Source of the DNA: Gaiellasilicea sp038324115
GTDB lineage: Bacteria > Actinomycetota > Thermoleophilia > Gaiellales > Gaiellaceae
DNA length: 32,665 bases
Reading direction: 5' to 3'
Assembly: GCA_038324115.1 (NCBI GenBank)
Contig: JBBQHQ010000009.1
Location: 1 to 32,665, forward strand
Under the pieces are notes generated by a model. That model saw only the letters and a program-made list of their open reading frames with translations, had not been told where the DNA came from and did not search any database. Shown here in pieces: positions 7,612 to 14,890 of this stretch. The position numbers and the translations under genes are program-made. Every line of letters begins with the position of its first letter. The stretch's first letter is position 1.

Positions 7612-8333
7612 GCTTCGCCTCGCTGGAAGGGAAGACCGCCCTCGTCACGGGCGCGTCGAAGGGGATCGGGCGCGCGATCGCGCAGGAGCTCGCGGCGGGC
7701 GGGGCGACCGTCGTCGTCGGCTACCGCACCGGGAAGGACGGGGCGGAGGCGCTTGCGGCGGAGCTCGGCGGCCGCGCCATCCAGGCGGACGTCTCGAATC
7801 CTGAGGACGCCGCGAGGCTCGTCGCGGAGGCGGGCGACCTCGACATCCTCGTCAACAACGCCGGCCTGACCCGCGACGGGCTGCTCGCGCGGATGTCGGA
7901 CGACGACTGGCGGACCGTGATCGACACGAACCTGGCGTCGGTCTTCTACACCTGCCGTGCGGTCACCCGGCCGATGATGAAGAAGCGCGCCGGCGCGATC
8001 GTCAACATCTCCTCGGTCGTGGGCGTCCACGGCAACTGGGGCCAGACGAACTACGCCGCCTCGAAGGCCGGGATCATCGGCTTCACGAAGTCGCTCGCCC
8101 GGGAGCTGGGGTCACGCAACGTCCGCGCGAACGTGGTCGCGCCCGGCTACGTGAAGACGCAGCTGACCGACGTCCTCCCCGAGGACGCGACGGCCGCGAT
8201 GCTCCAGGCGACACCGCTGGGGCGCCTGGGCGAGCCGGAGGACGTGGCCGGAGCGGTACGCTTCCTCTGCTCCGACGCAGCCTCGTTCATCACGGGCGAG
8301 GTGCTGCTCGTCGACGGTGGACTGGGGATGTAG
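7608..8333 (+). CDS. fabG: 3-oxoacyl-[ACP] reductase FabG
   Basis: A 241-aa classical short-chain dehydrogenase that reduces 3-ketoacyl-ACP with NADPH. It shows the cofactor motif 'TGASKGIG' (14-21), 'NNAG' (83-86), the tetrad residues N108 region, S136, Y149 and K153 ('NYAASKAG'), and the C-terminal 'FITGEVLLVDGGLGM' shared with bona fide FabG. The ATG at 7608 overlaps the fabD stop. Only 3 nt separate it from fabF; acpP, often found at exactly this point in other bacteria, is absent. Confidence 0.96.
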   Translation: MSFASLEGKTALVTGASKGIGRAIAQELAAGGATVVVGYRTGKDGAEALAAELGGRAIQADVSNPEDAARLVAEAGDLDILVNNAGLTRDGLLARMSDDDWRTVIDTNLASVFYTCRAVTRPMMKKRAGAIVNISSVVGVHGNWGQTNYAASKAGIIGFTKSLARELGSRNVRANVVAPGYVKTQLTDVLPEDATAAMLQATPLGRLGEPEDVAGAVRFLCSDAASFITGEVLLVDGGLGM

Positions 8334-8336
8334 GGA

Positions 8337-9589
<1,253 letters not shown>

Positions 9590-9593
<4 letters not shown>

Positions 9594-10264
9594 CCCGCTG
9601 GGCCAGCTTCGACGTCTACGGGACGCTGATCGACTGGAACGCCGGGATCGGCGCCGCGCTCGAGGCGCTCTGGGGCGCGGAGCGGGCACCGGGGCTCCTG
9701 CGCCGCTACCACCAGCTCGAGCCGGAGATCCAGGCCGAGGAGTTCCGCTCGTATGCGGAGATCCTCACCCTCACGCTCGAGCGCCTGGCGCTGGAGAAGG
9801 GCCTGACGATCCCCGAGGGCGAGAGCGGGATCCTCGCGCGCTCGTTGCCGGACTGGCCGGCGTTCCCCGAGGTGCCGGGCGTGCTGGCCGAGCTGCGCGA
9901 GCGCGGCTGGAGCCTCGCCCTCCTCTCAAACACGGACAGGGACCTGATCGCAGCCTCGCAGCGGCAGCTCGGCGCCCCGACCGATCTCGCGGTCGTGGCA
10001 GAGGACGTCGGCTCCTACAAGCCCGCGCACGGCCACTGGGAGCGCTTCTACGAGCTGACCACGGCCGACCGGGCGAACCACGCCCACATCGGCGCCAGTC
10101 TCCTCCACGACATCGCGCCCGCGAACGAGCTCGGGCTGAAGAGCGTTTGGATCGACCGGGGTGGGAGCGACTCGCACGCCCACGGCGCCGAGGCGACCCC
10201 CGACGTCCAGCTGACCGACCTGACCGGGCTCCCGGACGCGCTCGACCAGCTCGTCCCTGCGTGA
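9590..10264 (+). CDS. HAD-superfamily hydrolase, haloacid dehalogenase type II-like
   Basis: A 224-aa protein with a Rossmann-like HAD core and an alpha-helical cap (about 15-85). Motif I is 'FDVYGTLID' with nucleophile D8. The acid/base Asp of phosphatases is replaced by Y10, as in L-2-haloacid dehalogenases (DAYGTLFD). Motif II is 'LLSNTDRD', motif III the lysine in 'SYKPAHGHWERF', and motif IV 'LLHDIAPANELGLKSVWIDR'. It is translationally coupled to fabF (ATGA) and to the following GNAT gene (GTGA). The substrate is unknown; an acyl-chain-related role is only a guess from context. Confidence 0.85.
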
Positions 10265-11181
10265 ACCGCGTCCGCGCGACCCACGACGACCTCGCGCGAG
10301 TCCTCGAGCTCGCGCAGGCCGCGGACCTCGCCGTTCTGGGCGAGACGGACTGGACCGAGACCGAGCTCCGGGAGGAGTGGGAGGCCTACGACCTCGAACG
10401 AGACGTCTTTCTCGTAGAGCTCGACGGCCGGCTCGCGGCCTACGCCACGTTCGAGAATCGAGGCGGTGGGCGGCTCTCCGCCGACGGGTACGTCCATCCG
10501 GACGTCATCGGGCGGGGGCTCGGTGGGGAGCTGCTGCGCCTGACCGAGGCTCGCGCCCTCGAGGAAGACGTCCCGGCCGGGACGCGTGTCTCTCTTCAGA
10601 ACGCGACCCTGCGAGGGATGCCCGGGGCGGAGACGCTCTACCCGGCGCACGGCTACCGCGTCGAGCGCCATTTCTGGCGGATGGTCGCCCACCTCGAGCG
10701 GAAGCCCGAGGTGACCGTCCCCGAGGGCGTCGAGATCCGGCTCGCTCGCGACCCGGAGGAGCGCGGGCTGTTGCACGAGGTGGTCGAGGACGCGTTCGGC
10801 GACCACTGGGAGAGCCGGCGCCTGCCGTTCGAGGAGTGGGAGAAGGAGACGCTCGGAGTCGAGGGCTTCGACCCTTCTCTCGTCTGGGTCGCCACCGTCG
10901 GCGACGAGCTCGCAGGGACGAACATCTCCTACTGGAAGCGCAACGGCGACTGGGGCTGGGTCGGGCGGCTCGGCGTCCGGCGGGAGTATCGCCGGCGCGG
11001 AATCGCCGAGGCGCTCCTCCAGACGTCGTTCCGGGAGCTCTGGCAGCGCGGCGAGCGAAGGGTCGCGCTCGGTGTCGACGCGCAGAGCCCAACGGGCGCG
11101 ACGCGGCTCTACGAGAAGGCGGGGATGACGCTCTTCTTCGAGGCGATCGTCTACGAAAAGGAGCTGCGTGGATCTGCGTGA
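10261..11181 (+). CDS. Tandem-GNAT acetyltransferase (first of a paralogous pair)
   Basis: A 306-aa protein starting at GTG 10261, chosen for its GTGA overlap with the HAD stop and the sensible start 'NRVRATHDDLARVLELAQAAD'. It holds two GNAT domains. The N-terminal one (about 1-150) has a degenerate acetyl-CoA loop, 'VIGRGLGGELL'. The C-terminal one (about 155-305) has the full motif A 'GVRREYRRRGIAEALL' and motif B 'SPTGATRLYEKAGM'. This layout resembles mycothiol synthase MshD and related two-domain acetyltransferases, but family membership cannot fix the substrate. It overlaps the next GNAT gene by 14 nt. Confidence 0.85.
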   Translation: MNRVRATHDDLARVLELAQAADLAVLGETDWTETELREEWEAYDLERDVFLVELDGRLAAYATFENRGGGRLSADGYVHPDVIGRGLGGELLRLTEARALEEDVPAGTRVSLQNATLRGMPGAETLYPAHGYRVERHFWRMVAHLERKPEVTVPEGVEIRLARDPEERGLLHEVVEDAFGDHWESRRLPFEEWEKETLGVEGFDPSLVWVATVGDELAGTNISYWKRNGDWGWVGRLGVRREYRRRGIAEALLQTSFRELWQRGERRVALGVDAQSPTGATRLYEKAGMTLFFEAIVYEKELRGSA

Positions 11182-12040
11182 GCCGGGCCGCGAGGACGCG
11201 GAACTGGTCGCAGAGCTTCTCAACGAGCATGCGCTGGCGCTCTTCGGCGAGCGCGACCTCACGGCCGGGCACGTGCGCGAATGGTTCGAGCTGCCGGATT
11301 CCTGGATGTGGCTCGCGGTGGACGACGGCAGGCCGGCCGGGTACGCGGACCTCTCGGAGGAGGCCGGGCGCTGGAGCATCGACCTGCGCTCGCGCGATGC
11401 CGCGGCGGCGCGGCTCCTCCTCGCCGCCGCGGTCGAGCGGGCCGGGAGGGGAGCGCTCGTCCGGAGCTACTGCGCCTCCGAGGACGCTCTGGCTGCCGCC
11501 GCTCACGAGGAAGCCGGATTCCGGGTCGTCCGGCACTCGTTTCAGATGCGCGTCGAGCACGAAGAGCTCCCGCCCGCCCCGCGGCTCCCGGCGGGAATCG
11601 CCGTTCGGCCGATGCTCGCGGGCGAGGAGGCGCGGATCCACGCGGCGCACATGGCGTCGTTCGTCGACCACTGGGAGTTCCACTTCCAGGAGTACGGGCT
11701 GTGGCGGCGCTGGCACCGTGACCGGGAGACCTTCGACTCCGCGCTCTGGTTCCTGGCGTTGGACGGAGACGAGGTCGCAGGCCTGGCTCTCGCCGGCCCG
11801 CACCACTCACTCGAGCCCGGGTTCGGCTGGATCGAGATTCTCGGCGTCGTGCCGCCCTGGCGGCGGCGGGGGCTCGGCGAGGCGCTCCTCCGCCACGCGT
11901 TCCGGCAGCTGTACGAGCGGGGCTACCCGCGCGTCGGTCTCGGGGTCGACGGGGAGAGCACCACCGGCGCCGTCCGGCTCTACGAGCGGGTTGGAATGCA
12001 GACGGTGCGTAGGCACGACACCTGGGAGCTGCGGATGTGA
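11168..12040 (+). CDS. Tandem-GNAT acetyltransferase (second of the pair)
   Basis: A 290-aa protein with GTG start at 11168 inside the end of the preceding GNAT gene. The C-terminal GNAT domain (about 145-290) is well formed: 'LGVVPPWRRRGLGEALLRHAF' region for acetyl-CoA and 'STTGAVRLYERVGM' at motif B. The N-terminal half keeps the fold outline ('AGYADLSEEAGRWSIDL') but lacks a clear R/Q-x-x-G-x-G/A loop, so it is probably structural. Similar length, layout and C-terminal sequence to its neighbour indicate tandem duplication followed by divergence. The substrate is unknown. Its stop overlaps the GTG of the arginase-like gene. Confidence 0.83.
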   Translation: MDLREPGREDAELVAELLNEHALALFGERDLTAGHVREWFELPDSWMWLAVDDGRPAGYADLSEEAGRWSIDLRSRDAAAARLLLAAAVERAGRGALVRSYCASEDALAAAAHEEAGFRVVRHSFQMRVEHEELPPAPRLPAGIAVRPMLAGEEARIHAAHMASFVDHWEFHFQEYGLWRRWHRDRETFDSALWFLALDGDEVAGLALAGPHHSLEPGFGWIEILGVVPPWRRRGLGEALLRHAFRQLYERGYPRVGLGVDGESTTGAVRLYERVGMQTVRRHDTWELRM

Positions 12041-12813
12041 GCCGCCTGCGCGCCCGCTGCCCCGACTGCCGGACGCTGACCGCGGTCGCGATCGGCCCCG
12101 AGTACCAGTGCCACTCCTGCGGGCGCGAGTTCGGTGCCGGGCTCGTCCGCGTCCCACGGGCCTGGGGCAACGGCGGCGAGCGGATGGCCGAGGCAGCGTG
12201 GCACGAGCTGCCCTACCCGGAGACCGGAGTGATCGAGGCAGGCTCGCTCGCCGAGCAGAACCTCGCGCTCGCGTCGGAGCTGCCCGATCGGCCGCTCGTG
12301 CTCGGCGGCTGCTGCTGTGCCCACGTCGGTGCCGTCGAACGGCTCTCGTCGGGCGAGGAGCGGCTCGCCGTCGTCTGGATTGACGCGCACGGTGACCTGA
12401 ACACGCCCGAGAGCTCCCCGTCGGGGAACGTCTGGGGGATGCCGTTGCGGATGCTGATCGACGACGGAGCGGTGCGCGCCGAGGACGTCGCCCTCGTCGG
12501 CGCCCGCGCGCTCGACCCGTCCGAGCAGGAGTTCATCGAGGCGAGCGGGCTGCAGGTCGGGAAGGGCGCCGTCGAGCGAGCGCTGGCCGACGCGGACGCC
12601 GTCTACGTCGCGCTCGACTGCGACGTGCTCGAGCCGGGCGAGCTCGCGGTCTTCATGCCGGAGCCCGGCGGGCTCGGCCTGGACGAGCTCGAGGAGCTGC
12701 TCCGCACTGTCGTCGGCCGGTCACGGCTGGCGGGCGCCGGCCTCACCGGGCTCGTGCTCGACCGCGCCGACGAGCCGGCACTCGCACGGCTCTGTGCCGC
12801 GCTCGGGCTCTGA
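12037..12813 (+). CDS. Arginase/ureohydrolase-fold protein with N-terminal zinc ribbon
   Basis: A 258-aa protein. Residues 1-40 carry two CxxC pairs (C8/C11 and C25/C28), a zinc-ribbon pattern. The rest is a ureohydrolase fold with the binuclear-manganese ligands in place: H96 in 'LGGCCCAHVGAV', D116, H118 and D120 in 'WIDAHGDLNTP', and D194 and D196 in 'ALDCDVLEPGE'. The usual 'GGDHS' is replaced by a Cys-rich 'GGCCCAH'. The arginine-specific loop is not recognisable and the protein is shorter than arginase (about 300 aa), so the substrate is unknown; agmatinase or formimidoylglutamase are alternatives. It is the last gene of the sigma-fab operon, with a GTGA overlap upstream. Confidence 0.82.
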   Translation: MSRLRARCPDCRTLTAVAIGPEYQCHSCGREFGAGLVRVPRAWGNGGERMAEAAWHELPYPETGVIEAGSLAEQNLALASELPDRPLVLGGCCCAHVGAVERLSSGEERLAVVWIDAHGDLNTPESSPSGNVWGMPLRMLIDDGAVRAEDVALVGARALDPSEQEFIEASGLQVGKGAVERALADADAVYVALDCDVLEPGELAVFMPEPGGLGLDELEELLRTVVGRSRLAGAGLTGLVLDRADEPALARLCAALGL

Positions 12814-12874
12814 GCGTCAGGTCGCCGGCGCGGCGTCGAGGGTGAGCTGCAACCTCGCGGGGCGGCACCCGGTC

Positions 12875-12880
12875 TAAGAT
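12875..12880 (+). promoter_or_regulatory. Candidate -10 element (TAAGAT), leaderless promoter of accDA
   Basis: TAAGAT is followed by 5 nt and the accD ATG at 12886. It lies in a 72-bp gap after the arginase-like gene and would give accDA its own promoter, separate from the fab operon. No Shine-Dalgarno is seen before the ATG. Confidence 0.5.
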
Positions 12881-12885
12881 CGGGC

Positions 12886-13731
12886 ATGGCCGAGCCGAGC
12901 AGGATCGACGTCTCCATCGAGCACAAGCAGGCCCCGGAGCCGGCGCAGAAGAAGCACCCCAACACCTGCCCGAGCTGCGGCTCGCACTACCGCGACGAGG
13001 AGCTCGACGCTTCCCTCCGCGTCTGCCCCCAGTGCGGCCACCACTTCCCGGTCAAGGCGCGTGCCCGGATCGCGCAGCTCACCGACCCGGGCAGCTTCGT
13101 CGAGGAGGCGGCCGACCTCCGCTCCGCCGACCCGCTCGGGTTCTTCGACCTCCGCGCGTACAAGGAGCGGCTGGCCGAGGCGGAGGTCGCCACGGGGCTC
13201 GGCGACGCGATGGTGATCGGCTCGGCCGCGATCGAGTCGCTGCCGTGCGAGCTCGCGGTGATGGACTTCTCCTTCATGGGCGGCTCGATGGGGTCGGTCA
13301 CCGGGGAGAAGTTCGCGCGGGCCTGCGAGAGCGCCGCTGACGCCGGCGTCCCGCTTGTCTCCGTCTCCGCCTCGGGCGGCGCGCGGATGCAGGAGGGGAT
13401 CCTGGCCCTGATGCAGCTGCCGAAGACCGTGGTCGCCGTCGAGGAGCTGCACGAGGCCGGCTGCGGGCTGATCTCGGTGATGGCGCATCCGACGACGGGT
13501 GGCCTGCTCGCGAGCTTCGCCAGCCTCGGGGACGTGATCGTGGCCGAGCCGGGCGCGCTGATGTCCTTCGCCGGCCCGCGGGTCGTCGCCCAGACGACGC
13601 GGGAGAAGCTTCCCGACGACTTCGGGCTCGCAGAGTCCAATCTCCGCTTCGGCCACGTCGACGCGATCGTCCCCCGCCCTGAGCTGCGCCCCACGCTCGC
13701 TCGACTCCTCCGCCTCTTCGGTTCACACTGA
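12886..13731 (+). CDS. accD: Acetyl-CoA carboxylase carboxyltransferase beta subunit AccD
   Basis: A 281-aa carboxyltransferase half that moves CO2 from carboxybiotin to acetyl-CoA. It has the bacterial four-Cys zinc ribbon (C28, C31, C47, C50: 'CPSCGSHY' and 'CPQCGHHF'), then the crotonase-fold domain with 'MDFSFMGGSMGSVTGEK', 'SASGGARMQEG' and 'PTTGGLLASFASLGD'. The first 24 residues are a polar extension. The TGA stop shares its A with the accA ATG, consistent with equimolar alpha/beta synthesis. This is the separate-subunit (E. coli-like) enzyme rather than the fused actinobacterial acyl-CoA carboxylase beta chain. Confidence 0.97.
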   Translation: MAEPSRIDVSIEHKQAPEPAQKKHPNTCPSCGSHYRDEELDASLRVCPQCGHHFPVKARARIAQLTDPGSFVEEAADLRSADPLGFFDLRAYKERLAEAEVATGLGDAMVIGSAAIESLPCELAVMDFSFMGGSMGSVTGEKFARACESAADAGVPLVSVSASGGARMQEGILALMQLPKTVVAVEELHEAGCGLISVMAHPTTGGLLASFASLGDVIVAEPGALMSFAGPRVVAQTTREKLPDDFGLAESNLRFGHVDAIVPRPELRPTLARLLRLFGSH

Positions 13732-14663
13732 TGGCGAGCGATGCAGAGATCAGACTCAGGGACCGGTTGAGCAAGTTGAGCGGCCTCGACCTCCTGCGCG
13801 GCGCCCGCCTCTCCGGCGAGCTCGAGCGCCTCCAGCGTCAGCTCGACCGGATCGAGTCCGAGCCGACCGACGAGGAGATCTGGAGCAAGGTCGAGCTCGC
13901 CCGGCACGAGGAGCGCCCCTACACGCTCGACTACGTCGAACGGATCTTCGACGACTGGTTCGAGTTGCACGGCGACCGCGGCCGCGCGGACGACGCCGCT
14001 CTCGTCACGGGACTCGGCAAGCTCGAGGGCCGGACGGTCGCGTTGATCGGCCACCAGAAGGGACGCGACCTCAAGGAGCGGACGAAGCGGAACTTCGGGA
14101 TGGCCTATCCGGAGGGGTACCGGAAGGCGATGCGCGTGATGGAGCTGGCCGAGCGGCTCGGGTTCCCCCTCGTCACGCTCGTCGACACGCCCGGCGCCTA
14201 CCCGGGCGTCGCAGCGGAGCAGCACGGCCAGGGCGGCGCGATCGCCCGCTCGCAGGCCGTGATGGCGCGCCTCCGCGTGCCCAGCGTCAGCTGCGTGATC
14301 GGCGAGGGCGGCTCGGGCGGCGCGGTCGCGATCGCGCTCGCCGACCGCGTCCTGATGCAGGAGAACGCGATCTACTCGGTGATCTCGCCCGAGGGCTGCG
14401 CCGCGATCCTCTGGCGGGACGCCGGCGAGCGCCAGAAGGCGGCCGCAGCGTTCAAGCCGGACGCGGCCCATTGCCTCGAGCTCGGCGTGATCGACGGGAT
14501 CGTGCCCGAGCCGATCGGCGGCGCCCAATCCGACCACGACGAGGCGGCCCGGCTGCTCGGCGCCGCGATCGCCGACGCGCTCGACGACCTCGAGAACGTT
14601 CCCCAGGAAGAGCTCCGCGCTGCCCGCCGCGGGAAGTTCCGCGCCATGGGCGTCCTTGCGTGA
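13731..14663 (+). CDS. accA: Acetyl-CoA carboxylase carboxyltransferase alpha subunit AccA
   Basis: A 310-aa protein of usual AccA length. A coiled N-terminal segment (about 5-45, 'SGELERLQRQLDRIES') is followed by the crotonase domain with 'GHQKGRDLKERTKRNFGM', 'DTPGAYPGVAAEQHGQ', 'GEGGSGGAVAIALADRV' and 'SVISPEGCAAILWRD'. It pairs with AccD to form the alpha2-beta2 carboxyltransferase that makes malonyl-CoA for FabD and FabH. It directly overlaps accD (TGATG). The biotin carboxylase (accC) and biotin carrier (accB) are not in the window. Confidence 0.97.
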   Translation: MASDAEIRLRDRLSKLSGLDLLRGARLSGELERLQRQLDRIESEPTDEEIWSKVELARHEERPYTLDYVERIFDDWFELHGDRGRADDAALVTGLGKLEGRTVALIGHQKGRDLKERTKRNFGMAYPEGYRKAMRVMELAERLGFPLVTLVDTPGAYPGVAAEQHGQGGAIARSQAVMARLRVPSVSCVIGEGGSGGAVAIALADRVLMQENAIYSVISPEGCAAILWRDAGERQKAAAAFKPDAAHCLELGVIDGIVPEPIGGAQSDHDEAARLLGAAIADALDDLENVPQEELRAARRGKFRAMGVLA

Positions 14664-14750
14664 CGCAGACGGGGGCCTCCCAGACTTTCCACAGCTTCCA
14701 CAGGCTTTTCCCCTGCCCCGAATAGGAGCCGAAAATGAGGCCTGTATGTG

Positions 14751-14776
14751 TTGAGGCCGGCAAAGGCCGACCTCAA
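14751..14776 (+). terminator. Hairpin downstream of accA (possible terminator)
   Basis: An 11-bp stem (14751-14761 with 14766-14776) has one C-A mismatch and an AAAG loop, located 88 nt after the accA stop. There is no T-run after it; the next bases are CTGACCCCC. In high-GC bacteria such hairpins can still terminate, but a regulatory RNA is equally possible. Confidence 0.35.
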
Positions 14777-14877
14777 CTGACCCCCGCTGTGAGTGGAGAA
14801 GCTCGTTGCGGCGCCCGGGGAACGCTGCGTGGCGTGTCCATCCCCTGCCACGGGGTGGCGAAACATCCCGGGCCGGG

Positions 14878-14883
14878 TAGGGC
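14878..14883 (+). promoter_or_regulatory. Weak candidate -10 (TAGGGC) for leaderless ligD
   Basis: TAGGGC is followed by 7 nt and the GTG at 14891. It matches TANNNT except for the final base. It supports the shorter LigD start, which begins at 'PPLSDYRRKR', a normal LigD N-terminus. Confidence 0.35.
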
Positions 14884-14890
14884 GACACCC

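Larger units (their letters stand above)
14664..14890 (+). other. Structured non-coding gap between accA and ligD
   Basis: This 227-nt stretch is less GC-biased than the genes around it. It contains two direct TTCCACAG boxes (14687-14694 and 14696-14703, 9-nt period), a strong hairpin (arms 14751-14761 and 14766-14776, one mismatch, AAAG loop), and a second stem with CCCC (14842-14845) pairing GGGG (14852-14855), extended by CCA/TGG around a bulged T. An ATG at 14735 with an AGGAG box opens a frame into ligD, but about 20 of its first 52 codons end in A or T, unlike the real gene, so I read it as non-coding. It may hold an accA terminator or a cis-regulatory RNA; I recognise no known riboswitch. 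Confidence 0.4.

Noticed and set aside
10147..10260. Earlier start for the first GNAT gene
   Set aside because: It would overlap the HAD gene by over 100 bp with Arg/Pro-rich sequence; GTG 10261 gives the GTGA overlap seen throughout the operon.
14687..14703. Two TTCCACAG boxes as DnaA boxes of a replication origin
   Set aside because: They differ from TTATCCACA at two or more positions, only two are present, and there is no dnaA, dnaN or AT-rich unwinding region nearby.
14735..14890. N-terminal extension of LigD from the ATG at 14735
   Set aside because: Despite an AGGAG box, about 20 of 52 codons end in A or T, unlike the nearly GC-only third positions of real genes here, and the sequence is unlike LigD.
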